From Pinus tabuliformis (Eukaryota; Streptophyta; Pinopsida; Pinales; Pinaceae), in contig CM062814.1 in NCBI GenBank assembly GCA_031772625.1, positions 823,306,757 to 823,370,756 on the forward strand: 64,000 bases of DNA, in the 5' to 3' direction. A program made the translations under genes and the position numbers. How positions within the stretch are numbered: the first letter of the stretch is position 1; every line of letters begins with the position of its first letter. Positions 10,835-22,337 of this stretch are shown here, one piece after another. The notes under the pieces were generated by a model, which saw only the letters and a program-made list of their open reading frames with translations, searched no databases and was not told the origin of the DNA.

Positions 10835-11988
10835 TGTTGAAATATGTAACTATGTTCGGTCTTCATAATGGCATATGTAATCGTGATTTTATGTATTTAA
10901 TGAAAAGAGAAAAATAAATTTATTATTTGAATTCTTGAGGCATGGGTTTCATGCTCAAGGGAGATTTATTTTTAGTTCAAGCACCCATTGAGTGCTTCTA
11001 GGTTTTTCATAAAGTTAATTGAGTCATTGTAATGTAGTGAAGGCCCATTTGTGCATGTTACATATTGTAAAGAAAAATTTATTGAGTCAAAATAGACTCA
11101 AAAGACCCTCCAAGGCCTCGTCATGGCATAAAGATCAAGTCGACCTACATATAGGGACAAGTCAGCCTTAAGATAACAATTCATACCCCACACAAGCCTA
11201 TAAATAAGAAGGAATTCAACCTCATTTGCACACTCACTCAAGCAAGTTCAATCTCCTCAAGATAGAAGCTGGAAAAGGACGAAGAAGAAGAAGAAGATCA
11301 AGATCAAAGTTTTTGGGCCTCTCTCTCTCTCTCTTTCATTAGGGTTTCTACAGTTTCTAGGCTAGACAAAATTCTGAAGTTGCATCGAAGTTGTGAAGCT
11401 GCAAGGTCGAAGTTATGAAGTTGCATCGAAGCTATGAAGTTGCAAGGTCAAAGTTGTGAAGTTTCAAGGTCAGATATCTGAAGATGCCTATAGATCGAAG
11501 TTGTGAAGTTGCTAGGTCGAAGTTGTTGAAGCTGCATCAAGGTCGAATCTGTGAAGCTACTAGGTCAAAGTTGCTGCTAGGTCGAAGTTGCAAAAATTGT
11601 TGTTGGGGTCGAAGTTGCTGGAGAAGTTGTTGGAAGGTCAAGTTTGTTCCTGGAAAGAAAGCTCATCAAGCAGGAAGGATGAATTGGTCTTTGAGGGTCG
11701 TGGTCAAGGGTCATAGGTCTTGGAAATTTTCAATTGAAGTTTAATAAGAAGAGAAGGATTATGATGGTATTTCCTCACAGTTGGAGAGGTTTTTTCCCTA
11801 GTTGATTTCCTATATATTGTGTCCTATTGTCTCATTGTTATTTGTCATTTGGTAGTTGTTTGATGATAGATAACACTAATAATAATAAGGGAAAGAAGAA
11901 TTTAATCTAGTAAAGTAAAAATACACCACAAGCAGTTATCAAAGTAAGAGAAATAACCTACACTTGTTTCCCCCTATATTTCTCAACA
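10835..11988 (+). repeat. 3' LTR of element A
   Basis: It starts TGTTGAAATATGTAAC after the PPT and ends TTTCTCAACA. It is homologous in inverse to the LTRs ending at 12408 and 16775. A TATA box (TATAAATA) begins at 11199, so U3 is about 365 bp. The U5/R part carries a 21-bp minisatellite (11378-11640) that I do not see in the minus-strand LTR. The end at 11988 joins directly to a truncated minus-strand LTR. Confidence 0.8.
11378..11640. repeat. 21-bp minisatellite, GGTCGAAGTTGTGAAGTTGC family
   Basis: About ten imperfect units with the core GGTCGAAGTTGTGAAGTTGC or its GCATCGAAG variant, inside the transcribed part of the LTR. Confidence 0.8.
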
Positions 11989-12408
11989 CTTCCAATGAAC
12001 TTGAATGGATGATCTTACAAATGAGGTCGATCTCTTTATATAGAAGCTTCCTATCATAGCTTGTAGGTTGAATTTTCATTGTATCTAGGCCGAATTGACA
12101 CTTGAAAAGGACAACTTGTCTTGGAGGGTGTCTTTGACATATTTTGACTAACAATAATTATTTTGACTTTATATATGATGCCCTAATGGGTCTTCCATAC
12201 ATGAGAATGACTCAATTAACTTGTTGACTCAATGAAAATCCCCATAAGCACTCAATGGGTGCTTGACCTATAAATGAAATAACCTTGAGCATGAAACCCA
12301 TGCATCAAGAATGACAATAATAAATTTATTTTTCTCTTTACATCAAATACATAAAATCATGATTACATATGTCATTATGAAGACTGAACCTAGTTACGTA
12401 TTTCAACA
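11989..12408 (-). repeat. Truncated 3' LTR of element B
   Basis: It matches 16365-16775. The outer edge on the minus strand reads TGTTGAAATACGTAAC, next to the purine-rich AAGATGGAG. U5 is missing where it meets the LTR of element A. Confidence 0.75.
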
Positions 12409-14440
12409 CTCCATCTTAACTAGGGAGGCATTCATAATCCATACAAGGTACTTGGACATTCTCATACTAAATCATTATCATAAGAACATTCATCTCTTTA
12501 TACCAACCAACATTGTCACATAGCAAGGTCTTGACTAACAACTCTATCTCTCCACAAGATCAGAGCACAATGTTGGTGAGACCAATGATTTATAGACACC
12601 TAAATCATTGTCTCTCAATGTACATACCACACCCAAGTGTTCAAATGGTATCTCCTTTAAGGAAAATTCATGTCTTGGAATAACACATCCTCAAGGAATT
12701 TCCTCTTTGATTACTCTTACCTATTGGATGCCCTACCACATCCTCAAATAGTATTGGAATCAATCTCAGATGCTTAACTAATCCTCCATTATTTCTTCAT
12801 AACATGAAGAAAAGAATGATGTATCTATCTCTCCCTCTCAACTAGGGAGGATATACTCATTCCTATAAAAAGGATTATATTCAAGCTTCCTATCAACCAG
12901 GGACTTGTCCATCTCCCTCTTAACTAGGGACTTGTTTTCAACAAAAAGTCTCTGCTCTTTGGTGGATATCATGGTACTATTAGCTGCTTTAGGGCTCCTC
13001 TCCCCAATGTCATGAACTTCATCTTCTTCATCATGGAGCGTTTTTCATCATTACTTCATCGTAGGGTATCAACCATCTATCACTATCCCTCATAGGGTTG
13101 AACCAATAGTCATGTCATCTTTCATTTATCAGAAAGTGGTCTTCTAGTCCACATATAGCTTTTCTTCATACATATACCTCTTCCAAGTCATGTTTCTTTT
13201 CTACAACTCTCTTTTGGTAGTCCTATAACAACCCAACCAAATGTTTTCAAAAATAAAAATGAACATCAAATCAGAATTACCTTTTTATGATGGCCTTTCA
13301 TCATGACATTAGCTTTATGCAACATCAACATTTGCACATGTATGACTCTATCTCCAAGACATTCAATATCAAGGGTCTCCTTCTTTTTTAGATTTTAGCA
13401 AGGTTTTCAAACCTTCTCTATGGAGATGTCATAGCTAATTATTCTAGTTATTAGATGTTGATCACTTATCTTATCTTACTATAGTTTCACGTTTTCATGA
13501 ACTCTTCTTCCTTTCATCGCATATTTCTTTCTCAGGAACTTCTTTGCATAGTTCCTTCATCATAGGAACCATCATTGTCAACGACCTCATCTTCCATATG
13601 AGGCCATATTATGTTGATTTCATCTTATCAATATGTAGAAGAGTTCAAGGCATATTATATATACGCCTTCATGCTTCATTCTAATGGAAGAGGTCCTTCT
13701 TCTTCGATCATGCTCATGAGCTCGAGAATTCAACCTTGTTATCTACAACTATATGATGACTTGACTTTATCTATCAAATATATACATAGATTTTCCTTCT
13801 TGGTCATGTAGAATTCCTTCTAGCAGCTTCATTTCCTTACTTGAAGATGAAATTAATTCAAACAACTCAGCATGTTGCACATCTTTGTCATCATACCTTA
13901 CTAGTGGATCCCACACAAGGTGGACCGTAGACTATCAGCGATACACTTGCTTCTTCCAAGTAGAGGTGAACCTTCTAATGAAGATTCCAATGGAGGATCT
14001 TGATTATCCTCATCCTGAAAATTCTCCTTCCTAATGATGATGATGTATGATGATTTCTTTATCTTTTATTATGTTATATGACATTATCAAACCATATAGA
14101 TTGTTACTTCAGTTGTCCTTATATGCTTCCAATGGAGATTCCATGAGCTAATTTCTTACTATCATGATGAATACTACAACCATGTAGACTATCTATTTCA
14201 TCTATACTTCCATGCTTCTATGATGGTGTAATCTCTATTTCAGCTCTAATGCATCCTATCATTCTTTTGATGCTTCCTACCATGATAGCTATCTTTTACA
14301 AAACTGAAAAGAACTAGGTGAAGGAGATTATATCAGTCATAGTAGAGATATTTCACTTCCTCCTTTGATTTCTTCTTTTTAGGTTCTTCCACTTCTTCAG
14401 TGACATGGGCTTCATTTCTTTCCTTTCTCTTATTTTTGTC
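12409..14440 (-). other. Internal region of element B without pol
   Basis: No pol motifs in any frame. It is collinear in inverse with 8822-10834. The conserved peptide near 13960-14000 reads QDPPLESSLEGSP, the same as in element A. Purine-rich repeats (CCCTAGTTAAGA-type) recur near 12840 and 12890-12930 on the minus strand. Confidence 0.6.
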
Positions 14441-15210
14441 CTTCTTGATTTTGGGACAATTCCTTTAAAGTGCCCATATTTGTTACATTCATAGCATTGT
14501 ATTTTTGACATATCAAATTTCTTATTTTTCTAAGGACCAAACTTTCCAAATTTTCTTTTTCTCTTGGCCATGGCAGCGTATGCTTGGACTTGTTTGTTTG
14601 ATCCAACATTGCTCTTTGCCTTCAACCTAGTTTCTTTAATCTTACATAATGACCAAAGTTCACTAAACGTAGTAGCTTCCTTCTTTCCATAGATACTTGA
14701 TACAAAGTTACCCCATTCATCAGGTAGTACATTAAGCACAACAGTGGTCATTTCTTTGTCGAACATGATTTCCCCTAACTCTTGTAGATGGTCTCTTATT
14801 TGTCATACCCTCATAATATATGAGGTTATCCCTTATTCCTTTGATACCTTCATCTTGTATAGATCGGTTCTCAAAGATATAACTTCTACTGTAGTGCTTA
14901 CGGAGAACAATTCTACCAACTTATCATAGATTTCATTCAAATTTTCCAACTTTTCTACATAAGGGATGAGGGAATCCTTGATTGATTCTATGAGGATTCT
15001 TTGAGCCCTTATTTCCCCTTATATATACTTCGATAGTTCTTGAGCTTCATCTTGTGATGGTTTGGGGATTGAACCCTTAATATAACCAATAAATTCATTC
15101 TCTATGAGGATTAAATCTATCCTCTTCTTCCATGCAAGGAAATTTGATGACCCAACTAGTTTGTTGCTCTCCTTACAAAATGAAGTCATTTTGATAGTAG
15201 ATTCAAACAC
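14440..15210 (-). pseudogene. Copia-type Gag of element B
   Basis: It starts at 15210 with MFESTIKMTSFCKESNKLVG, then FLAWKKRIDLIL, the Gag N-terminal region in which the first helix carries W. It resumes at 14766 with FDKEMTTVVLNVLPDEWGNF, IYGKKEATTFSEL and KIKETRLKAK. The knuckle at about 14450-14500 begins CYECNKYGHFK but loses its last Cys to an indel. Several stops lie between 14767 and 15018. The PBS is 460 bases upstream. Gag would bind element RNA; this copy cannot make a full protein. Confidence 0.8.
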
Positions 15211-15666
15211 ATATATAAATATAATTACTTGTAAAGTGAAGATGTTCTTTTGATGATGATATCTTCAAATTTATTCCTTTCTTGATGATTAATGATGTTT
15301 GCTTCCTTGAAGACGGCAATACTTCTTCTTGAGATGTCTTTCTTCAAATATGCTTGAAATGTGATCCTTTCTTCAAAGAGAGGGAGATCACCTTGATTTA
15401 TTTTATTATGATTTAAATGCTTCTTCTTACTTCCTTTGGATGTAGAATATGGAGACTTCAAGATTCTTCAAATGTGTGGTCCTTTTTTTTATTGGAGGTA
15501 GGGTCCTTGAGGTCTTCTTCTCCTTGTGATGATGTGATCTTCGAGATGATTATTCCTTCTTGATGCTTCTTATTTTTTCTTAATGATTTCCGTGCGCTTG
15601 GACCTTATGTATCCTTCTTTAATGGAATTTTCCTCAAGCTGTCTTTTGCTTGTTGTAGTCACCTTA

Positions 15667-15678
15667 GCTCTCATACCA
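15667..15678 (-). promoter_or_regulatory. Primer binding site of element B
   Basis: The minus strand reads TGGTATGAGAGC, one base off the canonical initiator tRNA PBS, exactly adjacent to the LTR end. Confidence 0.8.
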
Positions 15679-16775
15679 TGTTGAGAAATCTAGGAGCATT
15701 TAGATTAGGTGATTTCTCTTACTTTGATAACTGCTTGTGATGTATTTTAAACTTTACTTGATTAGATTCTTTTTAACTTGTTATTAGTATGTTCTTATCA
15801 TCAATGAGCTACAAAAATATAAATAACAATGAGACAAGAGGACACAAGATATAGGCTATCATCCAGGTCCAAAACCTCTCCTTTTGAGAGGAAAACCCAC
15901 AAGAACTCTTCTCTTCTTATAGAACTTCAAATACAAATTCCAAGACCTATGACCCTTGACCAAGACCCCTCCAAGTCAAATTCAAGCCTTCTATTGATGA
16001 ACTTATTTTAACAGGTTCAATTCCAATCAAAATCGTTTCCCACTTCAATTTTTGGCCCTAACTTCAAAAATTTGGCTATCACATCAAGGCTGCAATTTCA
16101 GCCTCTTCTGTTGAAACCCTAGATCACACGTGTGGATGGAATATGGATGAAATTTCTTCCTTTCTCCATCGCTTTGATAATAGATTATTCTTCAATAATT
16201 AGGATTACCAAACTTACCTTATTTTGATCCTAAATTTGACTTCTATATGGTGACTACACTTCGGCTCTGATGTAACAAATTCCGCCCTACCCTCCTCGCA
16301 GGCATGAAAGGAATTATTTTTCTCTCCTTTGCAGGATATACTTGTGCTTCTTGTTATTCCAACAAACTTGAATGGATGATATTACAAATGAGTTCGAGCT
16401 CTTTATATATAGGCTTCTTGTCACATCTTGTAGGCCGACTTCTCACTGTTTCTAGGCCGACTTGACACTTGCAAAGGTCAAATTGTCTTGGAGGGTGTCT
16501 TTGACATATTTTGATTTACAATAATTCTTTTGAATTTATGCATGATGCCCTAATGGGTCTTGCATACATTAAAATGACTCAATTGACATGTTGACTCAAT
16601 GACAAGTCCTACAAGCACTCCATGGGTGCTTGACCTATAAATGAAATAACCTTGAGCATGAAACTCATGCATCAAGAATGAAAATAATAAATTGATTTTT
16701 CTCTTTAAATCAAATACATAAAATCATGATTACATGTGTCATTATGAAGAATGAACCTAGTTACATATTTCAACA
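15679..16775 (-). repeat. 5' LTR of element B
   Basis: The ends are TGTTGAAATATGTAAC (from 16775) and TTTCTCAACA (to 15679) on the minus strand. A TATA-like TATATATAAAG lies near 16402. This is the full 1.1 kb LTR; it matches the truncated 3' copy and, less closely, the LTR of element A. Confidence 0.8.
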
Positions 16776-17480
16776 CTCGTCACTTATTGAAATGGAGTAT
16801 ATTCCTCCATTGGATTTTTACTTCAACCATCAAAAGAAGGCTATGATTAAGAGAAGCTCAAAAAATAGAAAAGTTGATAATGAGTATGAAATAATAGAGG
16901 TTCCTTCCCAAGTGGTTTGGGATGGCTCTTATTTAGATGAAAATCAAGTAGTTTAGGAGTTGTCTCATTACATGGGAGCATATGCAAATGTCAATGTTTT
17001 TCATGTTAGTAGGTTGATGGAAAATTTTAAGCATAAAGAGGCTAAAATCTCACAGCTAGAGCAACAATTATCAAAACAAGGGAATCAATTTCAAGCTCAG
17101 TTGAAACTACGAGAACATGAGTCTCAATAGCAATTCACTCATAAAATATAAGAGTTACAATAAATAATTAATGGTGAAATCGAAAAACTGTGATATGAGT
17201 TACAACTAACAAATAAATAAAAGAATGTTTAATTGATGGAACTTTAATCAAAAGTCCAAGAAGAAACAAATAATGTAATTGAAATTGAGAAGTTCAAATA
17301 GGAGGCCATTGACATCAATCTACAACTCATTCATACACAAAAACAGTTATATAACAAGTTAATCCTTTCTCAAGGCTATGAGATTCTGGAAGATTTTTTA
17401 TTCAATGATATGATTGACAAAGAAACTGAGTGTGAAGACATGGATAGGAAAATAAATGAGTTTCTTACGTGGTAGAATGT
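16776..17480 (+). pseudogene. Coiled-coil ORF relic of unknown family
   Basis: I do not recognise the family. Reading through stops, the frame gives a short acidic N-part (NEYEIIEVPSQVVWDGSYLD) followed by a Gln/Glu/Lys heptad region (EAKISQLEQQLSKQGNQF). Stops include TAG in SQ*QF where Gln is expected, plus TAA and TGA codons. The codon pattern still looks protein-like to about 17475 (DKETECEDMDRKINEFL). It starts right at the outer edge of the element B LTR, so element B may have inserted into it. A Gag-like ORF of another LTR element is possible. Confidence 0.45.
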
Positions 17481-20134
17481 TGAGAAAAGAAACACCCCCA
17501 ACCTACCCAAAATCAATATATTGTAAAAGAAACAATTTTAAAAGCCCAAAAATCTCACTTGCTTGATGGACAAGAACCGATTAAAAGTGCACGTTAAATT
17601 TGTTCTCCTTGATGCAATCTGTAGTGCAAGTAGTCAAAGATATAGGGTTTGGATCAAAGATTCCAAAAGACAAGCTACCAAAGGCTAATTTGTACAGAAA
17701 GAAGGTGCAAAAATGGAGACATAAGTAGTAAAATAATATTGAACAAATATGAAAGATTGACATGTATGTTATCTATAGATTTTTGGTCAAACCACAAAGT
17801 TTCTTTCTCATGACTAAATTAGTCACCGATAGAATTGCATAAGAACTGCCAACCATGGAAGCATGTATATTGAAAAGCCAAGTTAATATGCAACTCAAAC
17901 TTCTTGCACAACTTTCACAGCTCTTAGAGATTTACTCACGATGGAAATTGTCCAATGAAGCTTCTCTAGGCATTACATGAAGAGGCTAAAGACTTGTTTT
18001 TATGTCAAAATTAAAACAAACTTTTATTTTTGTATTTTTTGATTGTTAGGTTGTTAACTCAAAAATAATTGGAAAGACATAAATAGCAATGTGATTCTAA
18101 GATAGGGGTTTGGATTTTGCTAACCAAGTATATTGTGAATTTTTGTAAATTGTATTTTCTTAATATAATTTTGGACCGCTGCGATTTCATGTTTTTCAAT
18201 ATTAAACAATTATGGTATTGTCACTTTAATTGGCTTTCTCTTTTACATTGAAATTGAAATATGTTTTTGTTGTTTCTTTGATAATGAATGATTAGAGTTT
18301 GTTATTGTTGACTAATTACTTTTACCATTATTGAGACATTAAGACAAGAATCCATGTGTGGGAGTTGTGAATAAATGAAATTTGTTCAACTATTTAAATG
18401 AACTATTGTCTTGTTTGCAGTTGATCTATGGCTAGTAAACCTGTAAATATATATCTCATGTTTGGTGTTGGGCATCTAAGTGTTGCATTGTGGGAGACTG
18501 GTCACAGGTTGTTTTTATATATTTTTTGCATATTACATCAACGCTATTAATAATGCTATTGTCTATGTTGTAGTTTTCTGCATATAGCTCAACGGGAATA
18601 TTACATTTGATTAAAAACTTGTGGCAATATCGTTGTTTTATTGGATATGTTGTCCCGCCATTGATCAATTGTATCAAGAATTATTAGTTCTTTTTTCACA
18701 TGCTACAACATTTTCTCGTTGTGCTTTTGTACATCGTTGTTCCTATAATATAGGTATGGAAATAATTGATCTAGTGGAACAAGTCTATGTTAATTATTGT
18801 TTATATATTCTATGTCTTCATCAGATTGTTGACATATTCGCATATTGTTGATGATTTCAATATTTTTTATTTTTTATTTGTTGGCCCAAACCTTATTATT
18901 ATTGTTGAATAATTACAAGGGACAAAAAACTGGTGCAAGTAAGCCATGTGTAGATGTAAGTCATGTGTGGAGCTAAAGTATGTGCAAAAATAGTCGATGT
19001 GTCAGGGTAAGGGTTGTGTAGAAGTAAAGTATGTGCAGACATGAAGCATGTGTGGGGATAATACGGTAAGTTCCACTACTTTTCATAAGGTCGACCCAAA
19101 AATTAGAGTTTAGTTGCGCATATGTTTTTCTTCTGCATAGACTTTAGCTCCAGGCATGTCTTATCTGGGCATATGTGTTACTTTTGCAAATGCCTTTGTT
19201 CCACCAGTGGAATTAATAATTCTTGTTCCCATAAGCTCAAATTTATCTGGTAAGTATACATTCCTTTCCAATTATTTCCTTGCAAAAATAGGATAATTAG
19301 ATTTGGACATATTATCTCCATTTAGACACGGAATAACCCTAGTCCACCAAAAATGTAGGAAAAAAAAGTAATTGTATCAAATAAGGGATGGTGTGGTAAC
19401 TCATTCATGAATATACATGAGCACGCATCGGTCAAAAACACAATAAAAAATGTCATAATTCATAATCCAAACATGCACAAACAATTATAGTTATCTATGT
19501 ATCTAAAAATTGTTGGCAAGGCAATTTTTAGGTGAGCTATAAAATAACATAAATGGTTTAACCAAACCAGAATAAAATATAGAGATTCACTAAGGACTCA
19601 AGGATACCAGCGGTGCTATGTATAGTAAATCTCTCAAAATTAAATTGAAGTTACGAGGTTCCCAGGTTACAAAACTCCTATATGCTCAGACTCTAACCTC
19701 TTATGTTCTTGTGGCCATATGCTCTGAGATTCTAATGGCCACATCCATCCGATATGCTTCTTGCTCATCCCTTCCGATATCGGGTCCTGATGCTATAAGC
19801 CTTCCAATGTTGAGCCTTCCGATATAGCCTACTCTAAGGTTCTAATATTCTCTGACCTCCGATATAGCCTGCTCCGATGCTTTGATCTGCTCCAACCTTC
19901 GATATTTCAGCCTGCTTAGGACTTCAAGACCCTGACTTTGGCAGACCATAACTTTTGATCCAGGAGGCCATTTCAGACTTCCACATACCGGTTGAAAGCT
20001 CTTTCAGAGCACTTTCCAATGGAGAGGGCCAGATGTAGGCATTGAGCCCATATTCTACCTATAAAATGGCTACAAAATATCTGCCACTCTTTGCTCCTTG
20101 ACTCTTCTTCTTATGCCTGGAATCCTGAACTCCC
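17481..20134. other. AT-rich DNA without recognisable features
   Basis: No frame longer than about 75 codons and no retroelement motif. Between 18930 and 19070 short phrases such as AAGTATGTGCA and CATGTGTGG recur irregularly. 17580-18000 may contain more of the preceding relic, but I cannot support a product. Confidence 0.6.
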
Positions 20135-20333
20135 AACCACCATAGTCATCATTTTATGGCTTCTCCAGTAAGCCTGCTACTATGATGATTCTCTACAGAG
20201 CACTGTAGAAACCATGGGATTCCTCCTGGACTCCCAATCACCATAGTCATCATTTTATGGCTTTCAATAATCCTGCTACTATGATGATTCTCTACTAGAA
20301 GCCTATAGCTACCATGGGACTCCCCCTGAGCTT
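20135..20333. repeat. Tandem duplication, ~100 bp unit
   Basis: Two diverged copies, each with CACCATAGTCATCATTTTAT followed by CTGCTACTATGATGATTCTC. Confidence 0.85.
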
Positions 20334-20589
20334 CACACAACAAGCATATCAATGCTAGCCTAGTTACCATCACAGCTAGGCTAAGGAACATCAAAGCCAA
20401 CATCTGTTATGACAAGCATCCATGTTAGGCTGGTTGAAATCAAAGCCAACACACCTGCCAACGGTTAGACAATGCCAATTTCCCAACACATCTCCCAGCA
20501 TGATTTTTGACATCAATGCTAACATACTTGCAGCTACTAGCCATCCGGAAAATTCCAATTGTCTAACAGAGTCCATCCTTGACTAGCAG

Positions 20590-20798
20590 CAAGAGAAAAA
20601 ATCAATCTAATGGTGGTGTGGCAAGCAACAGGTGAAAATATATCAACATAGTCTTCTCCCTCTTTCTGTAGAAACCTCTAGACACAAACCTTGATTTATA
20701 TTTCTCAATGGTTCCATCAACTCCATGCTTGATCTTGTATAGCCACTTCGAGGTTGCGACAGACTTTCCTTTGGATCTCCGAACAACATCTCACACAT
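20590..20798 (-). pseudogene. Copia RT N-terminal fragment
   Basis: The minus strand gives SVATSKWLYKIKHGVDGTIE then YKSRFVSRGF, the start of Copia reverse transcriptase, followed by a frameshifted remnant of the next motif. It ends abruptly at 20798, where a separate LTR begins. Confidence 0.75.
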
Positions 20799-21134
20799 CT
20801 GTTAGGTAAACTTGACTCAGGATAGAGTCAAAGTTGACCAGGTTAAACAGTTATGGTTTTGGGGGACATGGTATTATGCACCCATAGTATTCTACCCGTG
20901 GTATTATATGTAATGGAGCCTATAAAAGGCTGGAAGGACTTCATTACAATGCAAGACCTGGAGGTGAGTGGTGAAGGCTCACTTAGTCGGATTGGCCAGG
21001 GTTTTGGCCAATGCTAATAAGATCTTTAGGTTGGGTTTTTCCCGGATAAACATTTGTGTTTAGGGTTGTTGCTGGTTATTTTTATATTTATTCCTCTCGG
21101 TAATTATTTATGTTATGCAGTAAATTTTTTAACA
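20799..21134 (+). repeat. Short Copia-type LTR
   Basis: It starts TGTTAGGTAAAC and ends TTTTTTAACA, with a TATA box (TATAAAAG) at 20921-20928. It is followed by TTTGGTAT, the first bases of a PBS (TGGTAT, 21137-21142). After that the sequence jumps directly to RNase H coding DNA, so nearly the whole internal region is missing. Confidence 0.65.
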
Positions 21135-21152
21135 TTTGGTATTTCTCTATAG

Positions 21153-21608
21153 GGATATGTTGATGCAGATATGGCAGGTGACAGAGATAACAGGAGGAGC
21201 ACTACAGGATATGTATTTACTGTTGGTGGAACAGCTGTCAGTTGGGTTTCAAAAATCCAAAGTGTTGTTGCGCTTTCAACAACAGACGCAGAGTATGTTG
21301 CTACTACAAAGGCTAGTAAAGAAATGATTTGGTTACAAATGTTTATGGGTGAATTGGGTAAGGAGCATGATATGGGCACGTTATACAGTGATAGCCAAAG
21401 TGCCATTCATCTTACAAAGTACTCAGCATTTCATTCTAGGACTAAACACATACATCTCAAGTACCATTTCATATGATCAGTGTTTGAAGATGGAGAGTTG
21501 AAGCTGGAAAAGATACACACTAGCCAGAATCCTACAGACATGCTAACAAAAGTTGTAACCAAGGAGAAAATGAGAACATGCTCAGTTTCAATTGGTCTTC
21601 AAGGATGA
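21153..21608 (+). pseudogene. Copia RNase H, C-terminal end of pol
   Basis: RNase H removes template RNA during reverse transcription. The frame begins [20 protein letters not shown] and runs through [29 protein letters not shown] and HIHLKYHFI, all conserved Copia RNase H motifs. The catalytic acidic residues are visible in DAD, TTDAE and SDSQ. A TGA at 21474-21476 sits where Arg (CGA/AGA) is expected, and the frame then continues to the natural-looking stop at 21606. The polypurine tract and a 3' LTR follow. The domain is nearly intact but has no upstream pol. Confidence 0.85.
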
Positions 21609-21693
21609 CGATGAAGATGAGAAACATCTAGGTCCAAAGAGGAGTCATTGTCCAGCAAATGAAGCAGCGGTGGAGTTGCTACAATCATTCTCC

Positions 21694-21703
21694 AAGTGGG
21701 AGA
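21694..21703 (+). promoter_or_regulatory. Polypurine tract
   Basis: AAGTGGGAGA immediately before the LTR start at 21705. Confidence 0.7.
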
Positions 21704-21704
21704 T

Positions 21705-22337
21705 TGTTGTGTGTGGAGCATGATTGTTCAAATGTCTTTGCTTCAGCCGGATGTATTTCCCAAGAAGTTTGTACACCCCTCCACATGGGGGGGGTGCGGG
21801 GGGGACTTGTCCCTCCCACGAGGGTCCGAGGAGGCTGATCCCCCCCGCCTGGGGGGTCCGGGGGCCAGCGGTCCCCCAACGAGGGCTCGGGGGCAGCGCC
21901 CTCGAAGCTAAAAATAGATGTAAAATTGCCTTGTAAAAGTATAGTAATTTCTAGTCAATCTGGGTCGTTCATTAGGCGGATGATCTGACGGTAGAACTTA
22001 TGTTTAGTTTAGGGTTTTTTGCCCTAGAAGGCAACCCCCTCTCTATGTATGAGGGCATTGTATTTGAGGCTGTGTAATAGATGTGTATTCTGTGAGCGAG
22101 AAACAGAGAGGTGAGACTGTAAGAGAAAACAGAGGATATTACAGCAGATCTGTTGTAGGTTGTGTCTCTTCATTTTGCTGGATAATAGAAAGGAAGGACT
22201 GGCTGTTCAGGGTGGACGTATCCCAAACTGGGTGAACCACGTATATCTGTGTCTCTCTTGTTTTATGCGTCTTCTATGTTTATATTTCTGCAATATTATA
22301 TATATTCCATTGCTCTGTAATATATAATTTTATAACA
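21705..22337 (+). repeat. Copia 3' LTR
   Basis: It starts TGTTGTGTGTGGAGC after the PPT and ends ATTTTATAACA. The right edge is supported because minus-strand Copia pol coding sequence (KNDV) resumes at 22338. It contains a GC-rich block at 21780-21900. It is unlike the 336-bp LTR at 20799, so the two do not form one simple element. Confidence 0.7.

Larger units (their letters stand above)
8402..11988 (+). mobile_element. Non-autonomous Copia-type element A, 5' truncated
   Basis: The order is gag fragment (8402-8821), about 2 kb without RT or integrase, polypurine tract, and 3' LTR (10835-11988). The internal part and LTR match element B (11989-16775) in inverted orientation, which shows the same gag-only layout. 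The 5' LTR and N-terminal gag are missing; the left edge abuts the LTR ending at 8401. Confidence 0.7.
11989..16775 (-). mobile_element. Non-autonomous Copia-type element B
   Basis: Minus-strand order: 5' LTR (16775-15679), PBS, leader, gag (15210-14440), about 2 kb without pol, PPT (12417-12409), and 3' LTR (12408-11989), of which only the U3 part remains. The two LTRs match over about 420 bp. It faces element A tail to tail at 11988/11989. Confidence 0.75.

Noticed and set aside
21140..21153. Intron 3' splice site before RNase H
   Set aside because: TTTCTCTATAG/G fits the consensus, but no exon or donor is visible upstream, and an LTR plus PBS stub explains the left side better.
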